A program made the translations under genes and the position numbers. A stretch of 39,836 nucleotides of DNA from a virus, in IMG/VR virus record IMGVR_UViG_3300024262_000091, positions 1 through 39,836 of that record. The stretch is one strand, 5' to 3'. Of the stretch, positions 31,223-39,323 are shown piece by piece; positions within the stretch are counted from its first letter, which is position 1; every line of letters starts with the position of its first letter. Below the pieces are notes generated by a model. It was not told the origin of the DNA, did not search any database, and saw only the letters and a program-made list of their open reading frames with translations.

Positions 31223-34200
31223 ATGCCACTAGTAATCACAGACGAAGAATATAACGGACTACAAGGATTGTATGCAAATGCAGGAGATTGGGTAGATGCA
31301 GAAATAAATTTTTATACTAGATTTTCAGTAGGAAGTGGTACTTCAAATAAGTTTACTTATAACAATATTGGAGGTAATTATTCTTTGTCTTTGCAAAGTG
31401 GAAATGCCTCTGATTGGGGGTTTGTAGCAGGAGATACAATTATACTAACTTGGACTTTATATGTTAGTGGCAACAGTTATTCGCAAAGTCAGACAACAAC
31501 CGTATTATACACTACTGCAAATAGTGTATATATAGCCGACCAAATGACTTGGAATTATCTAGGAACTACTTCCAATCACATCAACGGAAGGCAATTCCCA
31601 ACTGATAATATGACAAGTGGATTATTAGTTAAAGCAACAAAGAGTCCTGCTTCGATAAGTATGGCTATGAATTTGACTCCAAACGGTTCAGCATTATTAG
31701 GTTCAGTTATAGATGGAGAATTGAGTCAATTTGAGTTAGAAGTTGTAACGGGAATACCAACGGGAGTACCGCAACCTATGACTCAGTTAATTAGTAAGTC
31801 TGGGAGTCTTATAAAAGATGTAGATTTAACTTTAATCAGTACAGGTGCAGATTATTATAGGAATTATAGAATACGATATAAGTTCTTTCAATGGGGTATT
31901 ATAAAGGATGGTTTCACAGAGCCAAATTACTACGATAGTGGAGATTGTTTAGCACCTATTGTTAAGATAACTGCATTTGCTCAGTATGGTAATCCAAATG
32001 GAATTAACGAAAGAACAAGTGATAACACAGAAGGTAATACGGGAGGTTTTGATGAAAATTTTAATGGAGGAGTAAGTCTGTATCAAAGTACGGGAATTAC
32101 GTGGGAAGATGAATTAGGAAATTCAATTCAAGCATTAAATTATAGTGGAGTTTCAAGTTTTGAAGCAACGGTTGAAGCACCTAGTCAGTCAAGTGTAAAT
32201 AGCACTTACAGATTAGGATTAGTTTGGCGACCAATAGATGGTTCGTTTTATCAAAACATAGCATTGACAAATTTGGGACAAAATTTATTAGTTTTAGCAC
32301 CCGAAGTAGATTTTATAGCAGATGGAATTATTAATGTAGGACCTTATTTTGGTTTGACAAATTCTAGTAGTGCAAGGTGGGACTTGTCAAACGTATCTTT
32401 TGATTTAGTAGGTACAACTTTAACTATAAAAGGAACGGTAGAGCCAAATGCACAAGCAACGGCATTATTTGCAGGAGTACCCGATGGAGGAAGGCTATCA
32501 ACTTTGTGGGTTAGCATAGGAGATAATTCAACAGATGGAACGCAATATAGCAAGAGAGTTTCGCTAAAATTATTTAATGAAGATAATATTGATGCTCCAA
32601 TTATAGGAGTTCAAATACCGAATGTTATAGATGAAGCGTTAATAGACCACGCAGGAAATATTATTACAACTCCTTTACCACAGACAACGACAGAAGATGA
32701 TGTTCTATATAGAAGCCATTTCAGTTTAATTGATGGACTTGAATACGAAGGAATAAGAACAGAGATAATAGCGTACAATACTGTAACAGAAGAAGAATTT
32801 AGTTTAGAGAATGCTTTTTTTAGTTTCAATTCAGTTCCGTTTGTTGGAGGACAATTTCAGCCTAATTTTATAGTACCTAGAGGGTTTAACCTTCCACCAA
32901 CCTCAGACAGAAATCATTTGAGTGTTACAAGAGAGCCAAGCCTTGATTCAGCAGGGAAATATGCATTGAAATTAGAGTATGGTTATTTATCACAATGGCA
33001 ATATTGGTTATCACAAAATAATGCGAATAATGACTTTTTCGATATTAACGAATTTGCATTTGATGGATTGAATAGAAATTGGCAAAGATTCTCAAATAGT
33101 GGAGATTGGATTGTTAGGATAGCCTATTATACAAGACTAGATGGAGTTGATGATTTCAATTATGAAGAAATAGGTATTAGACCTTATGATGATGTTCCAA
33201 CTATTCAGACAACTTGGGGAATAGAATTATTATCAAATAATACTTTTCCAACTAATTTTGTTGCTGATGAACTACACGAATTAACTGCTATTTTAACGTG
33301 GTCGGCAGGAGCATACACAAATCCTTGGGCAGAAATTACGATTGAAGATTTTGAAGCAGGAAATAGGTGGGTAATTTCAAGCGTTTTAGCACAAGGAGGT
33401 ATTGCAAGTAATCCATTGCAACCAATCACAGGACAGACGATGTTAGACCTTCAATTACCAAGCACAAATATTGCAGTATTAAAAGCGAACGTAGATACAA
33501 GTATAGTTTCAGCAAATAATGTCTGCGTTTCTGCAAGAATTTATTCAGAAGATGAGCCAATTCCTGATGATTGGGAATACCTAATAAGCGACCAAAAAGA
33601 TGCTTTAGTCGCTTATTCAGTTGCGAGAAGATTAGCGTTACATTATACAGGTCCATTGATTAGAGTTAGGAGAAGTTCAGATAATGCAGAACAAGATATT
33701 CCATATATAGAAATTTTAGGAGAATGGGTGTTAGATGAAGCAAATTTAATAGCATTTGTAGGCACAGGAGAATCTTCATCAGCGTGGATAGTTACAAAAT
33801 ACAACCAAGCAATAGGAGGGCAATTAGATGCTCGACAAAGTGCAATGAGTAGCCAACCTGTAATAATGATAAATGGTTCAATAGTGATAGACGCAATTAC
33901 TAACAGACCTGCTCAATATTCAGATGGAAGAAATGATTATTTTAATATAAATGGAGCAATACTTAGCAATGAATATATTTTATCTTATTCAGTATTCTCT
34001 GACATTGCTCAACAAGTTAGTCCAAAGTATAGAGTCGGTTTCGGGAAGTTTGGTTATGCTGAACCTGCGACTTTATATTGGAGAGTTCAAAATAATATAA
34101 ACCGCGCCTATTCACAAATTACTAATCCAAAAATAAAACACTTTGAAAACATTAATGATGTCGGAGGTTTTGTATTTATGATTTGGGGAAATGGAAATAA

Positions 34201-34411
34201 TCCAACAGGAGTAAGTGCTTCAATAAATGGAGTTTTTGGTGTAAGTCAAGTTAAAACATTATCAACTTCAAGAATGGACACGCTTGAAGCACACTCAAAA
34301 GGTTTCCTTCATAAAGGCTATAAATCAGAAGATGCTATATTTGGAAATGATAGAGTACAGAGTTATAGTTGGATAGAAAATAATGTTAATAGTTTTTACG
34401 TAATATTTTAA
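31223..34411 (+). CDS. Large tail-tip protein with arabinofuranosidase-B-like C-terminal domain
   Basis: 1062 aa. The N-terminal about 780 residues are Ser/Thr/Asn-rich beta domains typical of tail fibres and tips. From about residue 793, LVAYSVARRLALHYTGPLIR with VRRSSDNAEQDI, then FVGTGESSSAWIVTKYNQAI and QPVIMINGSIVID, match the conserved core of the alpha-L-arabinofuranosidase B (ABFB) type sandwich domain (xYSxRxLxxxYxGPxIRVRRSSDNxEQDI). In enzymes this domain binds or cleaves arabinose-containing glycans; in phage tails it is probably used for surface glycan binding or depolymerisation. Catalytic competence is not shown. Confidence 0.8.
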   Translation: MPLVITDEEYNGLQGLYANAGDWVDAEINFYTRFSVGSGTSNKFTYNNIGGNYSLSLQSGNASDWGFVAGDTIILTWTLYVSGNSYSQSQTTTVLYTTANSVYIADQMTWNYLGTTSNHINGRQFPTDNMTSGLLVKATKSPASISMAMNLTPNGSALLGSVIDGELSQFELEVVTGIPTGVPQPMTQLISKSGSLIKDVDLTLISTGADYYRNYRIRYKFFQWGIIKDGFTEPNYYDSGDCLAPIVKITAFAQYGNPNGINERTSDNTEGNTGGFDENFNGGVSLYQSTGITWEDELGNSIQALNYSGVSSFEATVEAPSQSSVNSTYRLGLVWRPIDGSFYQNIALTNLGQNLLVLAPEVDFIADGIINVGPYFGLTNSSSARWDLSNVSFDLVGTTLTIKGTVEPNAQATALFAGVPDGGRLSTLWVSIGDNSTDGTQYSKRVSLKLFNEDNIDAPIIGVQIPNVIDEALIDHAGNIITTPLPQTTTEDDVLYRSHFSLIDGLEYEGIRTEIIAYNTVTEEEFSLENAFFSFNSVPFVGGQFQPNFIVPRGFNLPPTSDRNHLSVTREPSLDSAGKYALKLEYGYLSQWQYWLSQNNANNDFFDINEFAFDGLNRNWQRFSNSGDWIVRIAYYTRLDGVDDFNYEEIGIRPYDDVPTIQTTWGIELLSNNTFPTNFVADELHELTAILTWSAGAYTNPWAEITIEDFEAGNRWVISSVLAQGGIASNPLQPITGQTMLDLQLPSTNIAVLKANVDTSIVSANNVCVSARIYSEDEPIPDDWEYLISDQKDALVAYSVARRLALHYTGPLIRVRRSSDNAEQDIPYIEILGEWVLDEANLIAFVGTGESSSAWIVTKYNQAIGGQLDARQSAMSSQPVIMINGSIVIDAITNRPAQYSDGRNDYFNINGAILSNEYILSYSVFSDIAQQVSPKYRVGFGKFGYAEPATLYWRVQNNINRAYSQITNPKIKHFENINDVGGFVFMIWGNGNNPTGVSASINGVFGVSQVKTLSTSRMDTLEAHSKGFLHKGYKSEDAIFGNDRVQSYSWIENNVNSFYVIF

Positions 34412-34414
34412 AAA

Positions 34415-34705
34415 ATGGAAATAGAAATAATAGAAATAACAGGGTGGAAATGGCAGACGTTAGACGAAATTGCTCAATCAGAAATACAATGTATGGATTA
34501 TTTTAAATTGCCTATGGGAGATGTAAATATAACCGACTGCGTTCTAAATGCTATGCCTTGTTATAGCGTTTATGGAGGTGTTGACTTTTACTATATTGCA
34601 TTGAAAGTACCCGACCAATTTATTCCAATTTTAGGAGAGCCTACAACATTTGAAATAACTTTAATCATTGATGAAGAAGAAAAAACAGAATCAAAAATAT
34701 CATAA
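34415..34705 (+). CDS. Hypothetical tail-region protein, 96 aa
   Basis: Starts 3 bases after the fibre-like gene. Acidic and beta-rich (MEIEIIEITGWKWQTLDEIA, EPTTFEITLIIDEEEKTESK). Adjacent to tail fibre genes; perhaps a chaperone or tip component. No family recognised. Confidence 0.68.
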   Translation: MEIEIIEITGWKWQTLDEIAQSEIQCMDYFKLPMGDVNITDCVLNAMPCYSVYGGVDFYYIALKVPDQFIPILGEPTTFEITLIIDEEEKTESKIS

Positions 34706-34707
34706 AA

Positions 34708-35568
34708 ATGAATTATAGAAATAAAATATGTTTTGATGTAATAAGATTTCCGAATGGTTTTGATGAAGAAAGCAGAGGTTTAGAAGTCTGTTGTGTTCCT
34801 CTTTTGAAATTAGCGAGTGACACAAACGATGGATATAAGAACGATATTACGGGAGTGGCAATAAAACTATCCTCTCTAACAGATATAGTTGATTTTAGCA
34901 TATTCAAATGCGGTAATCCGATAGCATTACAGAACTTGGGAACAGTTGGAAGTTATCCGCAGGATGATTTAGTTGTTGGGTTTATGTTTGATTGGAAGCA
35001 GTACCTAAGTGTATATGGAGCAGGACTATATACTATTAAAGTGGAATTTACGATTAGCGGTATTGTTGGAGGTTATAATTATGGACAGTATGATTTAAAG
35101 GCTTATTCAATTCAAACTGCAAGAGGTACAGTAAGAGTTTGGAGTGAGCCGAATAGTTACTATCAAAAAGAATTAATTGATTATAGCAACTCAAATCACA
35201 AAGACAGTCTTAGGTTTAATGGTTTCTTTGGAAATAGAACTCCAAATACAGAGATAAATAATTTGATTACGCAGGGTAGAAAAGTTGAAAAAGTAACAAG
35301 AGAAAACTTGAATCAGTACACTTTGAAATCAGATGTTGTTGATATTAGAATAACAAGAAGACTTTTAGACTTTCACTTTCTGAATGAAGATACTTTATTA
35401 TTGTCAGACCACAACGCAAGTAACCACGATTATCTCTTATTTGATGTTCCTGTTGTAGTTGACGAGTCACCCGAAATAGAGTATATTGAAAGAAGCAGAT
35501 TAGCGTGGATTACTGCAACTTTTGGAGATAGAAAGAAGTTAGACAAATCGTATTATAACATATTGTAA
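34708..35568 (+). CDS. Tail-tip protein, 286 aa
   Basis: Begins NYRNKICFDVIRFPNGFDEE. Beta-rich with aromatic strands (GLYTIKVEFTISGIVGGYNY, YGQYDLKAYSIQTARGTVRV). It sits between the large tip protein and the receptor-binding candidate, 2 bases after one stop and 1 base before the next ATG. Structural role inferred from gene order. Confidence 0.68.
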   Translation: MNYRNKICFDVIRFPNGFDEESRGLEVCCVPLLKLASDTNDGYKNDITGVAIKLSSLTDIVDFSIFKCGNPIALQNLGTVGSYPQDDLVVGFMFDWKQYLSVYGAGLYTIKVEFTISGIVGGYNYGQYDLKAYSIQTARGTVRVWSEPNSYYQKELIDYSNSNHKDSLRFNGFFGNRTPNTEINNLITQGRKVEKVTRENLNQYTLKSDVVDIRITRRLLDFHFLNEDTLLLSDHNASNHDYLLFDVPVVVDESPEIEYIERSRLAWITATFGDRKKLDKSYYNIL

Positions 35569-35569
35569 A

Positions 35570-36376
35570 ATGGCAGCAAAGATATACATAAAAGATAATT
35601 GGTTATTGGCAGAAGATTCAGAAACTAGAAAGATTTTTTTAAAGATTAGTTCAAAAGATGCAATGCATTTAAGAGATTCGAATAATACGTTTGCTTTTTT
35701 TTATAACATACCACAAAACGGAACAGAAGGAGTAGTATTTACTCAATTAGGAGCAATGCAAGAATGGAGTATTTTTAATGATGAAGATACACAGAATAGG
35801 GTTACTCAATTTGGTTTTTTAGATATAGTAAAAGAAGATGGATTGCCTTATGCAAGTGCTGATGAATTAGACAATTATTTGAATCAAGAATTAGGAGAAA
35901 AATCTTCATCAGTTCAAGGATTGACAGAGGTAACCCACGATTCTACTCTTGCTGGAAATGGGACAAAAGATAACCCACTAAGTGTGGTACCTACCGCCGG
36001 TGGATATTTTAAGGACGAAGTCTTAATTACAAGTGGCACCATTTCAGCAAGTGCTTCAGACCAGGCAGTTCCTGGCTTGACTTATACGATACCTAGTTTG
36101 AAAGGCGGAGATTATGTTTTTTATGCGGTTATTAGCGTAGATATCGACAATGATGATATGAAGCCACTTGCCATAATGCTATTTAAAAATGGAACAAAAC
36201 AAACTAATTCGGAGACAGTAGATTTCGCAAAGAAAAACGAAAAGCAATCAGTTCAACTCACCTACGCCTTAGATGGATTAGTACCTACTGACGTCATAGC
36301 GGTTTATGTCAATAACGACCATGAAAATATTAATGCTATTATTGTAGGTAGAATATTAGCGCAAAAATTCGTATAG
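35570..36376 (+). CDS. Receptor-binding protein candidate with exchangeable C-terminal module
   Basis: 268 aa. Residues 1-115 are a virion-attachment part (MAAKIYIKDNWLLAEDSETR). The linker LAGNGTKDNPLSVV (about 124-138) is the GNGTxxxPLxV hinge frequent in Bacteroidota tail fibres. Residues about 140-268 form a beta-rich jelly-roll/TNF-like domain (VPGLTYTIPSLKGGDYVFYA, VIAVYVNNDHENINAIIVGR). From about 35940 the codons change (GCC, ACC, CAG, GTC, ATC become common, CCGCCGG appears) compared with the AT-rich neighbours, suggesting the tip was acquired separately. Last gene before lysis. Confidence 0.75.
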   Translation: MAAKIYIKDNWLLAEDSETRKIFLKISSKDAMHLRDSNNTFAFFYNIPQNGTEGVVFTQLGAMQEWSIFNDEDTQNRVTQFGFLDIVKEDGLPYASADELDNYLNQELGEKSSSVQGLTEVTHDSTLAGNGTKDNPLSVVPTAGGYFKDEVLITSGTISASASDQAVPGLTYTIPSLKGGDYVFYAVISVDIDNDDMKPLAIMLFKNGTKQTNSETVDFAKKNEKQSVQLTYALDGLVPTDVIAVYVNNDHENINAIIVGRILAQKFV

Positions 36377-36410
36377 ATGTAGCGATATAAGAATATTAAA
36401 ATAAAAGTTG

Positions 36411-36418
36411 TAATTTTA
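36411..36418 (+). promoter_or_regulatory. Weak candidate promoter before lysis genes
   Basis: TAATTTTA, close to the TAnnTTTG box, lies 11 bases before the first lysis-region ATG in a 53-base gap. The -33 element is unclear. Confidence 0.25.
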
Positions 36419-36429
36419 CAAAAAAGAAA

Positions 36430-36747
36430 ATGGATTTTGGAGTTGTAGGTTTAGAAATAATAATTTCAGTAATTTCTGGAATGGCGGGTGCGATAGGTGC
36501 TTATGTGAAGTTAAAAAGTTCGATTGACGTTTTATTACAAAAAGATGTGACTCAGCAAAACGAAATAAATAACATTAAAGAAACTAAAAAAGAAATGAGT
36601 ATTTTAATTCATAAGCGTATTGATGCGATTAAAACTGACTTAACAACTTTACAGATTGACGTTACTAAAGGGCATAATAATTTACAGACATCAATGGCAC
36701 AAATGGAATTAAGAATAGTTAAAGAAATTCAAAAATTACAGAAATGA
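36430..36747 (+). CDS. Membrane-anchored coiled-coil protein (holin-associated)
   Basis: 105 aa. One N-terminal membrane helix (FGVVGLEIIISVISGMAGAI), then a long coiled coil (ILIHKRIDAIKTDLTTLQID, VTKGHNNLQTSMAQMELRIV). This topology matches haemolysin XhlA-like proteins and similar phage lysis accessories. It overlaps the next holin-like gene by ATGA. Confidence 0.7.
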   Translation: MDFGVVGLEIIISVISGMAGAIGAYVKLKSSIDVLLQKDVTQQNEINNIKETKKEMSILIHKRIDAIKTDLTTLQIDVTKGHNNLQTSMAQMELRIVKEIQKLQK

Positions 36748-36926
36748 AAGATAGATTAGTAAGAAATTATTTAACGACAGTATTAGGATTAGGATTAGTC
36801 GTTTATTGTGCGTATATGATGCATAGAGGAAGTGCCGTAACAGATATGGCAGGATTCTTCGGAATGGCAGGATTGCTACTTAGAAGTAAAGACAGTTTGA
36901 TTGGTTTCTCTAAAGAAGAAAAATGA
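36744..36926 (+). CDS. Holin-like protein, 60 aa
   Basis: Two hydrophobic helices (YLTTVLGLGLVVYCAYMM and VTDMAGFFGMAGLLL), basic N-terminus (KDRLVRN) and a charged C-terminus (RSKDSLIGFSKEEK): class II holin topology. Coupled by ATGA on both sides, directly before the cell-wall enzyme, which is the standard lysis order. Confidence 0.78.
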   Translation: MKDRLVRNYLTTVLGLGLVVYCAYMMHRGSAVTDMAGFFGMAGLLLRSKDSLIGFSKEEK

Positions 36927-37537
36927 CATCAGTAAAAAACTATACAGACAAAGAATTGCTTGATAGAGTAAAGGGATTAGAAGGTTTCAAAAGAATACCC
37001 GAAGGACATTGGATTATCGGAGTTAGAAGCACAGAAGATTTGTACGATACTTTTGATGATAAATTCTACGAGTATGTAGGAGAGCAATTCATTAGGGTTT
37101 TAACGGGTACAACTAATCCTGCAGGAAGGCAGTTAAAGGGAGGTTTCAAGTCGTTTAACAAGTATGGTTCAGCTATTTTAAAAGGGGATGAATGGTATTA
37201 TGATGTTTGGCAATATGGACTACATAGAAGACGTATGCCTGCATTACGTCAAACGGGAGCAAAGGTTATAGTTTTTCGGGATGGAAATATGAATAACAAG
37301 TCAGAAGAATTAGGTAAGCCAACAAGTGGTTGGTATGGAATAAACTACCATACGAATACGTATGATTTTAGTGAAAGAAGTTTAAGAATTGTTAAGTGGT
37401 TTATCGGAGGTTGGTCAGCAGGATGCCAAGTAATTAATGACAGAGAGCAGTATATGGAGCAAATGGACACGTTCAGATACCTTCATAACACGGGAGAACA
37501 AACAAGTGTAAGTTATTGCTTATTAAACGAATTTTAA
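36923..37537 (+). CDS. Endolysin candidate with H...SAGC (L,D-transpeptidase-like) motif
   Basis: 204 aa. The core is YGINYHTNTYDF (H143) and GGWSAGCQVINDREQY (S165-A-G-C168), spaced like the H...[S/T]xGC catalytic site of YkuD-type L,D-transpeptidases. No signal peptide is seen, so it would depend on the holin. The N-terminal 60 residues have no clear cell-wall binding domain. Predicted Cys-dependent cleavage or remodelling of peptidoglycan. Holin before and spanin-like genes after support a lysis role. Confidence 0.8.
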   Translation: MTSVKNYTDKELLDRVKGLEGFKRIPEGHWIIGVRSTEDLYDTFDDKFYEYVGEQFIRVLTGTTNPAGRQLKGGFKSFNKYGSAILKGDEWYYDVWQYGLHRRRMPALRQTGAKVIVFRDGNMNNKSEELGKPTSGWYGINYHTNTYDFSERSLRIVKWFIGGWSAGCQVINDREQYMEQMDTFRYLHNTGEQTSVSYCLLNEF

Positions 37538-37539
37538 GG

Positions 37540-37806
37540 ATGGAATTTTTGACGATTAAAAACATATTAATACTTATATCCATTGTGTATGTTATTAGTC
37601 TTATAGAGAGATTAATGAAGACTCCAAGCAAGTCGGAGATATTAGTTGAATATCAAGAAAGTAAAATTGATATGCAGAATCAGATAATAAGTTTAACGAA
37701 TAAAGTACATCAGTATGAAAACACTATTATGCAAAATAGCCTTGATATTCTTAGTATGTCAAGCAGAGAACGTGATAGCACAAGAGAATTGCTCAATCCA
37801 CGGTAG
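37540..37806 (+). CDS. Inner-membrane spanin-like protein (Rz-like), 88 aa
   Basis: The frame opens at 37516, but ATG 37540 lies 2 bases after the endolysin stop and is preferred. N-terminal membrane anchor (NILILISIVYVISLI), then a periplasmic coiled coil (ESKIDMQNQIISLTNKVHQY). The overlapping frame at 37715 starts inside it, as Rz1 does in Rz. Predicted to disrupt the outer membrane together with that partner. Confidence 0.75.
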   Translation: MEFLTIKNILILISIVYVISLIERLMKTPSKSEILVEYQESKIDMQNQIISLTNKVHQYENTIMQNSLDILSMSSRERDSTRELLNPR

Positions 37807-38086
37807 CAAATGTTTTCATTATTCGGAACGTCAAGATATTAGATGTTTAGATTGTTTAATGAATGAGCCTTGTAAAAATGAGTTAATTATACTCAAAGAC
37901 TCCATTATTACTAGGCAACAGATGTTTATAGAGTCCACAGACTCAGCAATAAAGACCTTAGATGCAGAGTTAATCAAGACCAAATTAGCCTTAGTTGATA
38001 TGACTAAAAAGCGTAAAAATGCCTTCATATTGGGAGGTGCTACGTCTTTAGGTGCAATTATATTGACTTTTTTTTTAGTTCGTTAG
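37715..38086 (+). CDS. Spanin-like partner with signal peptide and C-terminal membrane helix, 123 aa
   Basis: Starts inside the Rz-like gene and overlaps it by 92 bases in another frame. N-terminal signal (MKTLLCKIALIFLVCQAENV, likely cleavage near VIAQ), a Cys-rich segment (CSIHGSKC, CLDCLMNEPC), a helical spacer (LKDSIITRQQMFIESTDSAI), and a C-terminal hydrophobic helix (FILGGATSLGAIILTFFLV). No standard lipobox (FLVC has Val at -1), so it is not a textbook Rz1 lipoprotein. It may be a spanin of the form seen in Bacteroidota phages. Confidence 0.7.
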   Translation: MKTLLCKIALIFLVCQAENVIAQENCSIHGSKCFHYSERQDIRCLDCLMNEPCKNELIILKDSIITRQQMFIESTDSAIKTLDAELIKTKLALVDMTKKRKNAFILGGATSLGAIILTFFLVR

Positions 38087-38162
38087 ACTCCTAACAACAA
38101 CGTTTCAGCATATTTCTTAAAAAATAATTGAAAAATAATTGTGGAAAAGTAATGCTATAACC

Positions 38163-38184
38163 AATATAACTACTTAGATTTGCA
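38163..38184 (+). promoter_or_regulatory. Promoter, class I element 6
   Basis: AATATAACTACT followed by TAGATTTGCA in the 122-base gap between late and early regions. The upstream AAAATAATTGAAAAATAA also precedes class I element 7. It marks the start of early transcription. Confidence 0.87.
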
Positions 38185-38208
38185 CAAACAAACAAAAACA
38201 AACAAACA

Positions 38209-38355
38209 ATGATAAACAAGACAGACATAGTAGTTCTAATCACAATAGTAGGATTATTTGTATTAAGCATTGCAGGGTGTGTAGCAGTTAAAAAAGTAAC
38301 TCACGGGAACGGCACAATCGAAACAGAAAAATTAATCCAAACAAGAATCAAATAA
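38209..38355 (+). CDS. Small lipoprotein, 48 aa
   Basis: First gene after class I promoter 6, with an A-rich leader. Hydrophobic N-terminus (DIVVLITIVGLFVLSIAGC) with lipobox LSIAGC; Cys24 would be lipidated, leaving a 25-residue polar tail. Early expression of a short lipoprotein suits superinfection exclusion, but an outer-membrane spanin is an alternative. Confidence 0.7.
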   Translation: MINKTDIVVLITIVGLFVLSIAGCVAVKKVTHGNGTIETEKLIQTRIK

Positions 38356-38367
38356 AAAACAGAAGTT

Positions 38368-38625
38368 ATGAAAACGTACAAAGAAGTAAAGAGTATTTTA
38401 GAAGAACTGAGTAACAAAAAAATTGGAGGTTTCACTTTCAAAATTGTGCCACATACTTTGGCATATCCAATGACTAAAAATGAAGATAAGTTTGATTTCT
38501 CAATAGTTACTCTGAAAAGTGATGAAAGTTTTTTAGACCTTAATATGATAGAAGGAATGGGGAATATAAAGATACATAGATTTAACAACGAGTTAACAGT
38601 AATATTTGCAGTTAACCATTATTAG
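38368..38625 (+). CDS. Hypothetical protein, 85 aa
   Basis: AACAGAAGTT leader. N-terminal charged helix (TYKEVKSILEELSNKKIGGF), then beta-rich (KFDFSIVTLKSDESFLDLNM, NELTVIFAVNHY). No family recognised. Confidence 0.68.
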   Translation: MKTYKEVKSILEELSNKKIGGFTFKIVPHTLAYPMTKNEDKFDFSIVTLKSDESFLDLNMIEGMGNIKIHRFNNELTVIFAVNHY

Positions 38626-38647
38626 TAAACAAAAAAAAACAGAAGTT

Positions 38648-38881
38648 ATGAGCAATATGAGTTACTGCCGATTTGAAAACACGCTATCCGATTTAAAGGA
38701 TTGTATTGAACCACTATATCAAGGTTGTTTAGTAAATGAAGATGAGTATGGAGATTTTCTAAGTCAATCTGAATTTAATTCAGCACTTGAATTAATTGAA
38801 AGGTGTAGAGAAATTACAGAAATGTACGAACATTCAGATTTGGATGAAGTAAGACAGTTAAGAAATAAATTAGAACAGTAA
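38648..38881 (+). CDS. Conserved phage protein with N-terminal MSYCRFENT motif, 77 aa
   Basis: The frame opens at 38606, but the AACAGAAGTT leader puts the start at 38648. SNMSYCRFENTLSDLKDC is a widespread signature of short phage and mobile-element proteins of unknown function. The C-terminal half is an acidic helix (FNSALELIERCREITEMYEH). Confidence 0.72.
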   Translation: MSNMSYCRFENTLSDLKDCIEPLYQGCLVNEDEYGDFLSQSEFNSALELIERCREITEMYEHSDLDEVRQLRNKLEQ

Positions 38882-38892
38882 AAACAGAAGAT

Positions 38893-39231
38893 ATGGAATA
38901 TGGAATAGCAGATGGAAAAACTCTCACAAGATTTGTAGGAGCAGATACCTTAGAAAAATTAGGAAGCAGATACCTAAAGAGAAAAGTAAAAGAAGAAGGA
39001 TATGCCTTCAATAAAAAAGGAATGAAAGACTATTTAGAAAGTTGGTGTGAAATGAGTCACGAATGGGATGAACCCGTAAGCGAACCCGATTACATCATAG
39101 ATTATGTAACAGATATATTAGTTTGCTCTAATATACACTTCATTAATTGCGATAAGATGAGTCAAATAAGTAATAACGATAGAAACATAGTTTCAAACGA
39201 AATATACAGACTACTAAAAACCGCTATTTAG
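38893..39231 (+). CDS. Hypothetical protein, 112 aa
   Basis: AACAGAAGAT leader, 11 bases after the previous stop. Basic first half (LGSRYLKRKVKEEGYAFNKK), then acidic and aromatic (DEPVSEPDYIIDYVTDILVC). Last gene of the operon from class I promoter 6. No family recognised. Confidence 0.68.
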   Translation: MEYGIADGKTLTRFVGADTLEKLGSRYLKRKVKEEGYAFNKKGMKDYLESWCEMSHEWDEPVSEPDYIIDYVTDILVCSNIHFINCDKMSQISNNDRNIVSNEIYRLLKTAI

Positions 39232-39272
39232 AAAATAATTGAAAAATAAATTGTTAAACGTGATGCTTATTA

Positions 39273-39294
39273 AATATAACTACTTAGATTTACA
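39273..39294 (+). promoter_or_regulatory. Promoter, class I element 7
   Basis: AATATAACTACT followed by TAGATTTACA. An ATG at 39297 lies only 3 bases downstream and would fall at the expected transcription start, so the functional start is placed at 39324. This promoter drives transcription across the circular junction into 17-1265. Confidence 0.85.
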
Positions 39295-39323
39295 TTATGA
39301 AACAAACAAAAACAACATCAATT

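Noticed and set aside
38082-38095. GTTAG...CTAAC hairpin after the lysis genes as a terminator
   Set aside because: Only five pairs and no T tract after it.
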